NCBI GenBank assembly: GCA_002368155.1
Contig: AP018180.1
Location: 7,930,561 to 7,994,560 of the forward strand
Reading direction: 5' to 3'
Source: Nostoc carneum NIES-2107
GTDB lineage: Bacteria > Cyanobacteriota > Cyanobacteriia > Cyanobacteriales > Nostocaceae
Length of the DNA stretch: 64,000 nt
Shown: positions 54,948 to 63,989 of the stretch, piece by piece
How positions within the stretch are numbered: position 1 is the first letter of the stretch
How the letters are laid out: the number at the start of each line of letters is the position of its first letter
Program-made: the position numbers and the translations under genes
The notes under the pieces: generated by a model
Told to the model about the DNA's origin: nothing
The model's database searches: none
Seen by the model: only the letters and a program-made list of their open reading frames with translations

Positions 54948-55700
54948 TCAACCTTTTACGCTAGATTCATTTTTAGTTAAATCTTTCTTCTGCGGTTGTG
55001 TATCCTTGTCCCATAGTTGAGTATTCTCAATTGCAAGGTGTGAATCTTCTAAAAAAGTAGACAGTCGCTGCTGAGACATAATCGGCATTTTTTCCTCAAT
55101 CTCATTCGCATCGAATCGAAATTTATTTAGGTCAATAAAATACCTATCTCCTGGATAAAGTAAAGGAAAATCTATGATAAAAATTGTGTTTTTGTATTTT
55201 TTATTAACATTTTGGTAAGTTTCGTCATCCTCCAAAAAACTCCAATCATCTGTTTTACCAAAATTCCTCACCAAGATATGTAGCATTTTATCTTTGTGCA
55301 AATTAATGGATTGGTAAAACAAATCGATAGATTCAAAGCCCCCATCACAAACAAACCATTTACAGATATCTACGCCATATTTTGGAGCAACCTCAAGTAA
55401 GCGTCCCTTTTTAATCCAGTTGTTTACTAGAGGAAATACATTGGCTGGAAGGTTAACAATAACTGGTTTATTTCTCGCCAGTTCAAAGATAATATCAGCC
55501 CTATTTCCCTTATTGACAGCTTCGCTAAATTCAGCATCAACTGCATAATGATAGAAGCGTTTGACATCTTGGTTAGTCATATCTGCATCTACCAAGGCAT
55601 GTTCTAATTTTTTATCAATCGCATACTGCACCATGACGCGAGCAAACAGCGACTTGCCAACCCCTCCCTTCTCACCATCAATTAAATGTATTCTTGCCAT
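54948..55700 (-). CDS. ParA/MinD-type ATPase
   Basis: A 250-residue deviant-Walker ATPase: IHLIDGEKGGVGKSLFARVMVQ with the signature Lys before GGVGKS, ALVDADMTNQDV as switch I and a FIIDFPLLYPGD region. The residues differ from ordinary plasmid ParA proteins, so it may position a plasmid complex or control its partner protein. It sits 12 bases downstream of the small gene after ParM, so two different segregation-type NTPases share one operon. Confidence 0.8.
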   Translation of the reverse strand: MARIHLIDGEKGGVGKSLFARVMVQYAIDKKLEHALVDADMTNQDVKRFYHYAVDAEFSEAVNKGNRADIIFELARNKPVIVNLPANVFPLVNNWIKKGRLLEVAPKYGVDICKWFVCDGGFESIDLFYQSINLHKDKMLHILVRNFGKTDDWSFLEDDETYQNVNKKYKNTIFIIDFPLLYPGDRYFIDLNKFRFDANEIEEKMPIMSQQRLSTFLEDSHLAIENTQLWDKDTQPQKKDLTKNESSVKG

Positions 55701-55712
55701 AAAAAACTACAT

Positions 55713-56150
55713 CTAGGGTGAAAAACTGGTGCTATCTGTGGTTATGCCGGCTAGATTCCAGTCTTTGAAGTCAAAATCATTCAAGTCTTCATCTTTAACT
55801 GCGAATTTACTTTGATTAGTGGTGGAAGATAATGGGATTTGGAATACACCGCACAACACGTCACTTACACGAACTGGGTCAATCTCAAGTACTGCACACA
55901 TATACTTCAGATGATTTGCGATCGCACTGACTGAATCCAAAAGTATTAATTCTAAAGTTTCGCGAGAGCAACTGCCTTCACCATATAGTGCCAGTGGCAG
56001 ATAATAAGCGTTTAAAGCAGTGACGATCATCGCCGTCTTATCTTGCGATGGGTGCAACTCTCGGTTCTGGATGTAAGCAAGCATTTTCGCCTTGTCTGAG
56101 TTTAGAGGTGGTTGGTATCGCCATTTAAAGTCTTTTTTTCGCTCATCCAT
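55713..56150 (-). CDS. Small ParM partner (ParR-like), putative
   Basis: A 145-residue protein overlapping the end of the ParM-like gene by eight bases. The N-terminal part (KWRYQPPLNSDKAKMLAYIQNRELHPSQDKTAMIVTALNAYYLPLALYG) looks like a ribbon-helix-helix fold of the kind found in ParR-type centromere-binding proteins; the rest is acidic. Position directly after parM is also that of parR. The assignment is based on position and fold-like appearance only. Confidence 0.6.
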   Translation of the reverse strand: MDERKKDFKWRYQPPLNSDKAKMLAYIQNRELHPSQDKTAMIVTALNAYYLPLALYGEGSCSRETLELILLDSVSAIANHLKYMCAVLEIDPVRVSDVLCGVFQIPLSSTTNQSKFAVKDEDLNDFDFKDWNLAGITTDSTSFSP

Positions 56151-57288
56151 TGGAAGTGACTGCCTCTACAACGGACGACTTTATACCTGCTTTGACTTTC
56201 ATGCCGTGGTAAACAGACAACGCCCAGACATCAGCAAGACGACTACCGAGCCATTGCTCATTTAAAGTTGGCGGAATATCTACACTTCCATGCCATACTA
56301 CAGGCGTTGTGGGAAACACTGCATCCAGTTCCAAGCGCAGATAATCAGCTGTACCGCCACAGATAATTACCTCATCTAACTCGTTTTTGGCTGGTAATAC
56401 TTCTTTTAACCAAGTGGTGAGGCTAATGGCATACTCTGCTCTTGAAGATTGTACGGCAAGTATAATTTTCTCAATTTGAGCAGTTCTAATTGAGTTGTCG
56501 CAACCACCACAAAGAGAATAAAAATGGCTTTGTTTTGGTTCGCTATCGGCAGCAACAATTGCTGTGATTAGCTGTTCCACCTCCAGTCCTGATGTACGTT
56601 CCATGACCAAATCAACCATTTTAGCCATGCCCAAGTTCGCAGTTTTGCCGCGATTCAAGATGCCACGTCGGGATATCAATACAGAAGCGTTACGAAACCC
56701 AAGCATAACCAGAGCAACTACTTTACGTCGAATTGCCTCACCCGTATTTTTGCAGTACATGGCATAAATTCCACCACCTTCTGGAAAGCACTCGTAACTT
56801 ACCAAGTTGGCGTTTAATTTCCCTGTTGGCGTATCAAATTCAGCGAGAGCATCCTTGAGCATTGGTTTTAATAACGCCGAATCTTCAAATTCTCCTGGTG
56901 GTAAAAGTAGTGCTAACGAAATATGGAAGGAGTTAGGTAACTTAAATGTCAGCTTTGCCACCCACACAGCAGCAAGTGTTTTATACACAGCTAATTCGTA
57001 CTTTCGTGGTTTTAGTGTCGGTGTAGCGCTATATGTACTTCGTGCTAAGTAGCCTACAGCTCGATAATCTTCACCTATTCCTACCCAAGCTGCATTCTGT
57101 GGGTAAGCATTGCCCAAATTACGAGTTTTTTCTGCAAGGGAAAGACGAGTAGCTTCAATGACAGCCGGTTCCATCCAAAATGCTGTTGCTTTCCCACCTT
57201 GAATCTGTAAAATTCCCTTGGTACCGCTTCCGCCAAAGTCGAGTGTTAATGTAACTTCTGGAAAAGCTTCTTTGGTTAATCTGCCCAT
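56143..57288 (-). CDS. parM: ParM/StbA-type actin-like segregation ATPase
   Basis: A 381-residue actin-like protein. The first phosphate-binding loop is LTLDFGGSGTKGIL, and the adenosine motif is LDEVIICGGTADYLR; the middle VVALVMLGFRNASVLISRRG fits the second phosphate loop. ParM proteins form filaments that push plasmid copies apart. It is first in an operon with a ParR-like partner, a ParA-like ATPase and others. A cluster of TTCCTAC repeats lies upstream (57366-57468) and could be the centromere. Start ATG with preceding CGCATATG context. Confidence 0.85.
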   Translation of the reverse strand: MGRLTKEAFPEVTLTLDFGGSGTKGILQIQGGKATAFWMEPAVIEATRLSLAEKTRNLGNAYPQNAAWVGIGEDYRAVGYLARSTYSATPTLKPRKYELAVYKTLAAVWVAKLTFKLPNSFHISLALLLPPGEFEDSALLKPMLKDALAEFDTPTGKLNANLVSYECFPEGGGIYAMYCKNTGEAIRRKVVALVMLGFRNASVLISRRGILNRGKTANLGMAKMVDLVMERTSGLEVEQLITAIVAADSEPKQSHFYSLCGGCDNSIRTAQIEKIILAVQSSRAEYAISLTTWLKEVLPAKNELDEVIICGGTADYLRLELDAVFPTTPVVWHGSVDIPPTLNEQWLGSRLADVWALSVYHGMKVKAGIKSSVVEAVTSNG

Positions 57289-57365
57289 ATGCGATTTCTT
57301 GATCTACGGCATCGTTCTCAAATTATCAAGTTGAGGCAAATAAACGAATGTGCCAATAGTAATTT

Positions 57366-57468
57366 TTCCTACTATCACTTTAGACGTAAATCTAAGGGTA
57401 GTAATTTGGTAGGAACTCAGTAGGATTATGGGCTGTATGAAGATTAATTATTCCTACCTTTTTCCTAC
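57366..57468. promoter_or_regulatory. TTCCTAC repeat cluster, candidate parC centromere/operator
   Basis: TTCCTAC occurs at 57366-57372, 57451-57457 and 57462-57468, and in inverted form at 57409-57415 (GTAGGAA) and 57420-57426 (GTAGGAT, one change). The cluster is immediately upstream of the ParM operon, where parC sites of ParMRC systems lie. Probable binding site of the small ParR-like protein. Confidence 0.6.
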
Positions 57469-57578
57469 TGTTTCTTTGCACTGCTTCTAGTGACAGATTC
57501 CTAAACTTAGTGCATAGTTTGGAGGAGCAAGCAGTGGTGGTATCCGTAGTTAGTTTTGGAGATAATATTGATGTAATG

Positions 57579-58046
57579 TCACTCTGCTTCGTCTTGGGTG
57601 ATTTCCAATTCTGCAATTAAGTCATCCAAGCTATCTGGAAATGTCCCCCGTGTTACCATTTTGGTAAACACTTGATAACAATCATTCTTCGCTCCTTCTT
57701 TACGAGGAAATCCCAACCATAAAATTACAATCGCCTTTAACTCTGGAGTCTCAAATGCTCGAAAAAATAGGCGATATCTTTCTGGTAAACCCATTTTCTT
57801 GACTCGTCCATAACGCTTTAAAGCCCCAGTTAAAGCAAAGTAGCTGGCGAAAGGAGCGGCGGGGATTTTGGTTTCAATTGCAACAGTAATGGCGGCAAAT
57901 AACTTCACCGTTGCATGGGTTTTAAACTCGCTTGACGGTAACTTTTTTTGTAAATCAGAAACACGCTCAAATAGTTCTTGATACTGAGTGGAAAATAGTT
58001 GCGGATGAAAATAAATCTCCCAACCATGACTGATAAACTTAGCCAT
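57579..58046 (-). CDS. yhaV: YhaV-type toxin (RNase) of a type II toxin-antitoxin pair
   Basis: A 155-residue RelE-superfamily mRNA-cleaving toxin. Typical YhaV blocks: GWEIYFHPQLFSTQYQELFERV, KTHATVKLFAAITVAI, KRYGRVKKMGLPERYRLFFRAFETPELKAIVILWLGFPRKEGAKNDCYQVFTKM (partly shown). Its start overlaps the antitoxin gene by eight bases. Loss of the plasmid would free this long-lived toxin and kill the cell, so it acts as a maintenance module next to the partition genes. Confidence 0.88.
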   Translation of the reverse strand: MAKFISHGWEIYFHPQLFSTQYQELFERVSDLQKKLPSSEFKTHATVKLFAAITVAIETKIPAAPFASYFALTGALKRYGRVKKMGLPERYRLFFRAFETPELKAIVILWLGFPRKEGAKNDCYQVFTKMVTRGTFPDSLDDLIAELEITQDEAE

Positions 58047-58374
58047 CTTCGAGCGACTCGTCTTCTATTTCCACACCCGCAATGAATTGATGTGCAATCT
58101 CAGACATCTCTGTTGTGTAAGGTTGCAGGCTATTATTTTTTAATGCTTCTGTCATAGCGAAATCGAGAAACAGCCGCATCATTAGAGAATCTTCTTCATC
58201 TTCATCTTCCACTGATTCGGGAATAATTTTGACGATCGCAGTATCGGGGGACAATACTTCTATCCAACCCGAAGCATTTGCAAACTGGGGATGTTCGCGG
58301 TAAAACTCCGCAGGTAGACGAAATCCGGCACTATTACCAATTTTGGTGCTGCGAATTTTGTAGGAGTTGTTCAT
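58039..58374 (-). CDS. prlF: PrlF/AbrB-type antitoxin for YhaV
   Basis: I use the ATG at 58374 (AGGAGTTG lies inside and the upstream frame has a poor start). The 111-residue protein begins with a swapped-hairpin AbrB/SpoVT-type domain (YKIRSTKIGNSAGFRLPAEFYREHPQFANASGWIEVLSPDTAIVKI, partly shown), then an acidic helical tail that would cover the toxin. It overlaps the toxin gene by eight bases and probably represses the pair's own promoter. Confidence 0.82.
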   Translation of the reverse strand: MNNSYKIRSTKIGNSAGFRLPAEFYREHPQFANASGWIEVLSPDTAIVKIIPESVEDEDEEDSLMMRLFLDFAMTEALKNNSLQPYTTEMSEIAHQFIAGVEIEDESLEDG

Positions 58375-58440
58375 GGTGTATGTACGTGATGTACTTACAT
58401 GATAACGAAGATGGCGCTGATCATTTTTTTGTAGTGAAAA

Positions 58441-58461
58441 CCCAGTTATCAAATAACTGGG
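58441..58461 (-). terminator. Hairpin terminator for the 78-residue gene
   Basis: CCCAGTTAT (58441-58449) and ATAACTGGG (58453-58461) form a perfect 9 bp stem with a 3-base loop; on the minus strand it is followed by TTTTC. It lies downstream of the gene 58486-58722. Confidence 0.65.
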
Positions 58462-58485
58462 CGAAATTTTAGATGTTTCTATTTT

Positions 58486-58722
58486 TTATCCAGTTTGTTT
58501 AGTCTTCCCTTGCCGCTTTTTCTGCTTGTGTTTATCTTTAAGGTTGCTAGCCTCTTTAAATATTGCGATTAACTCAGTGGTTATCTTCCTGAAATCTTCT
58601 ATTGTTAAGTCTTTCTCCTGAATTTCTGTATTCAAATGTATACCAAGTAACATCACACGTAGGACTAATAGGGATGCGATCGCTTTCTTAAGGATACTGG
58701 TATTAGATTTTTTAACAGACAT
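58486..58722 (-). CDS. Small hypothetical protein divergent from the STAND gene
   Basis: A 78-residue protein with a GAGGTGAGTAG ribosome-binding site. An N-terminal hydrophobic helix (LKKAIASLLVLRVMLLGIHL) is followed by an acidic helix and a very basic tail (KDKHKQKKRQGKTKQTG). Not recognised. It could be a small membrane or nucleic-acid-binding protein; the shared divergent region with the STAND NTPase suggests a link but this is not shown. Confidence 0.5.
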   Translation of the reverse strand: MSVKKSNTSILKKAIASLLVLRVMLLGIHLNTEIQEKDLTIEDFRKITTELIAIFKEASNLKDKHKQKKRQGKTKQTG

Positions 58723-58770
58723 CTACTCACCTCGTTTTTTTGATTACAAGGTGATTATTTGTTTGGGTTC

Positions 58771-58855
58771 TTCCCCAAGCAAACTCCCCAAGCAATGTCT
58801 ATAATGCTTGTAGGGAGAGGATTTGCTGTTTGGGGAAACTTGTTTGTTTGGGGAA
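58771..58855. promoter_or_regulatory. TTCCCCAA / TTGGGGAA operator-like cluster
   Basis: TTCCCCAA at 58771-58778 and TCCCCAA at 58785-58791 face TTGGGGAA at 58830-58837 and 58848-58855, a symmetrical arrangement about 58813, just upstream of the STAND gene. Probably operators for the divergent promoters. Confidence 0.55.
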
Positions 58856-58889
58856 TTTTAAATTTTCATGTTTTCTTTATATTTTATAA

Positions 58890-61800
58890 ATGCTAAGAAA
58901 CTCTAACTTAAGTCAATCTGTATTAGATAATGCACTGATTTTGGTAGAAATTTTGCTGAAAATATCAACACAGCAGCAATCAGACAATTTACTATTAAAA
59001 CCTACAACTTATGTTTATTGGAAATCAACAAATGAACTGCGAGTTACAGGATGGACACAGAATAGAAAAACATACGACGAAAAAGGTACAAAACTGGAAT
59101 ACTTACTTCAGCTAATTGAAGATGAGGGCAAAAAATTAACACCTCACAAAAAAAGAGATGGCTCTGATGGTAAACCAAAAGAAGCACTTCAAATTGCTCT
59201 GGATTTTTTGTTTCGTTTAGGTGTGCGGAAAGAGCCTCCGAAATCTCCAGGCTTTAATCACGGCTGGTGGAAATTCACATTGATTCTAGAAAATCAGACA
59301 AAAACAACCGAAGAAAATCTTCAGGTAATTAAGCAGAAATGGAATGAATACTTAAAAACTACAAAACCAAACAAAAAACAAAATCAAAAAACAATAGCCA
59401 ACCCTAATACTAGAGATTCATTTCAATACCCCGAGCAAAATTCAACCTCAAATAAAATAAATGAAGATAATTTTCTACCAGAAGGATTTGAAACTCTAAA
59501 AAAGATTTTTTTAGCCAAAGAAGGTAAGAGAAGTGAAGGGCGACTATTAAAAATAGCAGAAGCGAATTGGTCTTTAATTATTAATAAAAACTATATTGAG
59601 CGAGATAATCAACAACAATGGTTGCAAATAGCTAAAGACTTAGCTGAATTTGAAGGAATTTCCCTTTTGTTAATTAAAGGTAATCCGGGTGCAGGAAAAA
59701 CTGCTGTAATGTACTGGTTAGCTCATCAATTATTTGAAGAGGATCATCTCATTATTGTTCCTACCAATAAAAGGAATGAAGTAGACTCTGGTTGGTTAGA
59801 ACAATTATATAAATTTTCTGACAGACATCAAGAAAAACATTTTTATATAATTGTTGATGATATATTTCGGAATTCTTCTATACTCGAAGACTTAAAACAA
59901 GTAGAATATAAGTTTCCTTTAACATTGATTGCAACCACTCGTATCAACGAAAATCAAGAAAATTATTTTGGTAAATCTGGTGATTTACGGATAGAAACAG
60001 TTGATATAGGTAAACCAAGTGAGCGAGAAAAAGACCGTATCATAGAGAAAATTCGTGAAGATAAAAATGGTGCAGAACGACTCAGCAAAATAGAAGAAAC
60101 AAAGTTACAAGAGCTTCGACAGCATGATGTTGAAATGCTAGTATTTATGTTGGAATTGTCAGAAGGTAAAGGATTTGATCAAATTATCGCAGATGTTATC
60201 CAACAATTAAATAATGTAAATCAAACTGTATATAAAGTTTATGAAGTGATATGTACTTTTGGACAGTATAATATCCATTTAGCTGAAGAAATAATAGCTT
60301 TATTATTACCAAATACTTCTATTGTTGATGTTAATACAATAGTTCAAGGGACTGAAAATTCATATTTAAGCGGACTGATAAACCGATTTTTTACTAGATA
60401 TGAATATTATGCATTTATAACAATTCATGAATTAATTGCCTATCACACTATCCAGTCAGCCTATAGTCAAAGAAATCCATTTTATAATCCTACCAGTATT
60501 GAAAATTATTTAAAAATCTCATTACAAAATTTCAATATAAACTATACAAGCCATATTCGTTGGATCAGTTATTGCCTAAAAAGCCTAGCAAATCAAAAAG
60601 ATAAAACTCATTTTCTTAAGGACATATTACGTCAATACGAAAAACAGATACAAGATTTACAAGAAGGAGCAACGGTTGCAACATTATATTCATGGTTTGA
60701 GATATATAAGAAATTAGAAATTATTGAAGATCAGAATAAATGTAAAGATAAAATCCTGAATACTTCTCCTAAAAGTGGGCCAGATTGGTTTTATTGGTTA
60801 TCTGTAATTGATAAATTTGGTGATATTCAACAAAAACTTGATGCTGTAATTAAAATAACTCATGTTTTACAACATAATTCAACTTTATTTGAAAAAGGTA
60901 AAGACCAAGGTTGGAGAATTCGGAAAATTCATTTAAAGCTAATTCGAGAAAACAAATTAGTAGAAGAGAAATTATTATCTCAAGACGACTTTCAACAAGT
61001 CATTAAAATGACTGTTAAGTGGTTATCCAGAAAAGATGATTGGCAAGTTCGTAAGTATTACTTACTATTAATTAGTAAAAATGGAAATACCGAACAACAA
61101 CAAGAAGCTATTATTAACACAAATAAATTTCTCAATAATTATCCTAAATACTGGGTTAACAATTCTGTACTTCATCCATATTTAGAGTTGGTTAAACGCA
61201 AAGGATATCAACAGGATAAGCAGGAAGCAATATCTAAAATTTTAGAAGTGTCTAAAGAGAATCATAAGTTTTTTGAAAATTTGTTACAAGCATTCTTGGT
61301 AGGTTTCTTTTTAGCAATTATAAACGATGCAGGAACCCATCAGCAAAAGCAAGAAGTTATTCAAAAAATTGGCTCTGTAGTCAATGATAATCCAGAAATC
61401 TATTCTAAAATATACGATCTTCCTGATTATTTGAATCTTATTTCTAAGGAAAATAACCTTATACAAACACGCAAAGCGATTGATAATTTTCCGAAAAATT
61501 CTGAATTACAATCTGATAGAGAGCGCATCAATAAGGGTTTTAAATTGATTAACATGATATTGAAAAATAATAACGAACAACATACACAGATAGTAATTAA
61601 TTCTTTATCGTCTTGGCTAGATAAAAATTATAAAGAACAAACGTATCCAATTGTTATTCAGAAATATTTATTGTTTCTCAAAAAGAACAAAAATATAGAT
61701 TTATTGCAAAAATATGTTAAGGTAGCAGTGAATTGGGTAAAATCATATCAAAAACCTGAAAACAATAATGATAATGAAAATTTAGCAAGACTATTGATAG

Positions 61801-62078
61801 AGATCGGTGAGACTTATTACGTGCTAAAACGTTGGAACGTTGCTGAAAAATACCACGGAGATAGTTATGATATATCTCAACAAATACCAGATGAGAAAAT
61901 TCGATTAAAGCAAATGTCAGTTGCTCTTTCTAATAGAGCTAAAGTCGTGATTGAGCAAGGAATTAAAAGGTACGGAGATGCTTGTGATTATTTGGAAAAA
62001 AGTACTCAAATAGCTGAACAAATAGGTGATACAAAACAAATTGAAATCAATAATGAAATAATGAATAAAATACGATAA
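58890..62078 (+). CDS. STAND-type NTPase with C-terminal helical repeats (putative defence protein)
   Basis: A 1062-residue protein, AT-rich compared with its neighbours. Residues 1-160 form an N-terminal domain of unknown type; about 160-200 is a polar linker. The NTPase has Walker A GNPGAGKT (264-271), Walker B FYIIVDDI (318-325) and the sensor LIATTR (346-351). A helical region (about 430-600) precedes ARM/TPR-like repeats to the C-terminus, ending in CDYLEKSTQIAEQIGDTKQ. This sensor-NTPase-effector layout is that of Avs and other STAND anti-phage proteins. I infer a defence role. Its stop codon abuts the broken dnaB. Confidence 0.75.
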   Translation: MLRNSNLSQSVLDNALILVEILLKISTQQQSDNLLLKPTTYVYWKSTNELRVTGWTQNRKTYDEKGTKLEYLLQLIEDEGKKLTPHKKRDGSDGKPKEALQIALDFLFRLGVRKEPPKSPGFNHGWWKFTLILENQTKTTEENLQVIKQKWNEYLKTTKPNKKQNQKTIANPNTRDSFQYPEQNSTSNKINEDNFLPEGFETLKKIFLAKEGKRSEGRLLKIAEANWSLIINKNYIERDNQQQWLQIAKDLAEFEGISLLLIKGNPGAGKTAVMYWLAHQLFEEDHLIIVPTNKRNEVDSGWLEQLYKFSDRHQEKHFYIIVDDIFRNSSILEDLKQVEYKFPLTLIATTRINENQENYFGKSGDLRIETVDIGKPSEREKDRIIEKIREDKNGAERLSKIEETKLQELRQHDVEMLVFMLELSEGKGFDQIIADVIQQLNNVNQTVYKVYEVICTFGQYNIHLAEEIIALLLPNTSIVDVNTIVQGTENSYLSGLINRFFTRYEYYAFITIHELIAYHTIQSAYSQRNPFYNPTSIENYLKISLQNFNINYTSHIRWISYCLKSLANQKDKTHFLKDILRQYEKQIQDLQEGATVATLYSWFEIYKKLEIIEDQNKCKDKILNTSPKSGPDWFYWLSVIDKFGDIQQKLDAVIKITHVLQHNSTLFEKGKDQGWRIRKIHLKLIRENKLVEEKLLSQDDFQQVIKMTVKWLSRKDDWQVRKYYLLLISKNGNTEQQQEAIINTNKFLNNYPKYWVNNSVLHPYLELVKRKGYQQDKQEAISKILEVSKENHKFFENLLQAFLVGFFLAIINDAGTHQQKQEVIQKIGSVVNDNPEIYSKIYDLPDYLNLISKENNLIQTRKAIDNFPKNSELQSDRERINKGFKLINMILKNNNEQHTQIVINSLSSWLDKNYKEQTYPIVIQKYLLFLKKNKNIDLLQKYVKVAVNWVKSYQKPENNNDNENLARLLIEIGETYYVLKRWNVAEKYHGDSYDISQQIPDEKIRLKQMSVALSNRAKVVIEQGIKRYGDACDYLEKSTQIAEQIGDTKQIEINNEIMNKIR

Positions 62079-63184
62079 ATTTGAGAAAGTGCCAAAACGG
62101 GAATATCTAAATCTCCCGCCATTTTGTAAAGTTCCCTCGCCACATCTCCCAGTTCATAGCTACGATTTCCCCCGGAGTCTTCTGCCATCATTTGTAGGTA
62201 ATCGATGACTACCAATCCCAACTTTCCTTCTTTTGCCTTCACTTGACGACATTCACAAGCAATTGCAGAAACGCTAATACCTCTTGAATCATTAATGTAC
62301 AAAGGTAGTTCGGAGGCAATATCAACAATTTGGGCAATATTTTTCAACTCCCATTCTTCTAGAGGGTTACTACCAGAGCGGTGTCTGCGAATGCGATCGC
62401 TTCTCAAAGGAACCAAGTTGTAATCTCCATACTCTTGAGTAACGCTAATTAAACTCCACAACCTGTATTCCAACTGCTTTTTAGTCATCTCCAATGAAAA
62501 AATGATGACTGGTAATTGGTAAAGTATGATCATTTGGAGAGTTAAAAACAAGGATATTTGTGACTTTCCAATTGACGGTCGCCCTCCAACAATAGTGAGC
62601 GTTCCAGCTTCCAATCCCACTATCAATTGATCGAGTTCAGTCAGTCCTGTAGGGTAAATTGGTTGAGAGGATTTTAATTCCTCATAGGCTGCAATATTAA
62701 TCATGCTATTGTGTTCGGTATTTGTGGAAAATGCTTGGTTGGTAACTTGAAAAATTCTTTGCTCTGCAAGGTTGAGGATGATTGGTAGCTCAGTTGCTGT
62801 CTCATAACCCAGTTCTACAACCTCGTTACCAGCTTTGATTAACTGCCTTCGTCTATATTTCTCCATCACCAAAGCTGCTAAAGCATCGATATTTACTGCT
62901 GATACAGTGCTGTCTACAAGGCTTACCAATTTATTTTTGCCACCAATACGAGCTAGCAAATTTTGGTCAATCAACCAATTTGTGACGGAAAGTAAATCTG
63001 TAGGTTTGCCTGCGAAGTGAAGGCGAAGCGCGCACTGGTAGATATCTTGATGAGCTTTGATATAATACGCTTGTGGAATTAAGAAATCACTTACCCGATT
63101 AATTGCCACTGGATCAAGCATGATTCCGCCAAGAATAGCCTCTTCTGCCTCTATGCTTTGGGGAGGTAGTTTATCAATTGTCAT
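62079..63184 (-). pseudogene. dnaB: Replicative helicase DnaB, lacking its C-terminal part
   Basis: From the ATG at 63184 (GAGG upstream) the frame encodes DnaB: N-terminal PQSIEAEEAILGGIMLDP, linker, then the RecA-like domain GTLTIVGGRPSIGKSQ (Walker A), VIIFSLEMTKKQLEYRL, LGLVVIDYLQMMAED (Walker B) and DLDIPVLALSQ. Homology stops there; VSRGVEQR... and the rest, about 90 residues with the arginine finger and motif H4, are missing. The frame then continues into unrelated bases to 62006, overlapping the STAND gene's end. It has probably lost helicase activity. It follows the HTH gene 63201-63989. Confidence 0.8.
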
Positions 63185-63200
63185 TTGTGGTTGCCTCACG

Positions 63201-63989
63201 TCAAGTATTTAACACCACTTGAAAATCTTTGGTATGGACTTGTTGAGCCATTTGTTGCTTTAAAATCTCCATACTCCTGCGTTCTTGTTCAGCTAGTTGT
63301 CTGCGAAACTCCTCTAAAGGACTGGCATCATTGCTTAGAGACTGCTTATTTTTTAATCGCCTTTGTTGTTTGAAAGAATGGTAATAAACTTCCCAACGGT
63401 TTCTTCCTGCTTTGTTTTTATTGGCCAGCCAAGCTTCAATGTCATTGACTTCTTGGGGTAAATTCTTGATTTTGTCTCTACAAAAATTCAAAAAATTCTC
63501 TCGCTCATCTTCTGAGAGAGTGTGAATAAAGTCTGAGTAAGTCTGAATAGTCTGAGGGATGTTGTAATCCTTGCCAGACAAGGCTTCTGACTCTTGATTT
63601 GGACAATTTTGTCTTGGCTTTGACAGATTCATCTCTTTTTGGACGATTTCGTCACCATCTGAACAAGGCTGTCTGAAGTCAGACTGATTTGTCATTTTTC
63701 TACCACCAGAAGATTTATCTCCTCTTTTCTTTTGGCAAAGCTCTTTAGCTTGTTTACCCGCTAAATTTTGTCCCCGAATTACTACGGGTTCCCACCGATA
63801 AAGCTCTAAATCTTCTAATTTTTTGAGAGAACGTTTAACTTGTCTCTCACTAATTTCAATTGCTGCGGCAATTTCTGAGACTTTAGGTAGCTCAATCATG
63901 CGATCGCCAAAAGGGTCAATCATTTGCAAATAAGACCACAGTGCCCAATCAGCAGCAGTCAGCTTGGCATGGATAGCTTTAATTGTCAT
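63201..63989 (-). CDS. Winged-helix plasmid replication-associated protein
   Basis: A 262-residue protein read from the ATG at 63989. The N-terminal domain (about 8-75) is a winged helix: LTAADWALWSYLQMIDPFGDRMIELPKVSEIAAAIEISERQVKRSLKKLEDLELYRWEP (partly shown). A polar linker leads to a conserved-looking C-terminal part (SEDERENFLNFCRDKIKNLPQEVNDIEAWLANKN) and a Gln-rich helix. HTH genes directly upstream of dnaB are typical for cyanobacterial plasmid replication regions. Its promoter lies outside the window. Confidence 0.65.
   Translation of the reverse strand: MTIKAIHAKLTAADWALWSYLQMIDPFGDRMIELPKVSEIAAAIEISERQVKRSLKKLEDLELYRWEPVVIRGQNLAGKQAKELCQKKRGDKSSGGRKMTNQSDFRQPCSDGDEIVQKEMNLSKPRQNCPNQESEALSGKDYNIPQTIQTYSDFIHTLSEDERENFLNFCRDKIKNLPQEVNDIEAWLANKNKAGRNRWEVYYHSFKQQRRLKNKQSLSNDASPLEEFRRQLAEQERRSMEILKQQMAQQVHTKDFQVVLNT

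Noticed and set aside
57392-57616. 74-codon minus-strand frame upstream of parM
   Set aside because: It lies over the TTCCTAC repeat cluster and the end of the toxin gene, with no ribosome-binding site or protein-like sequence.
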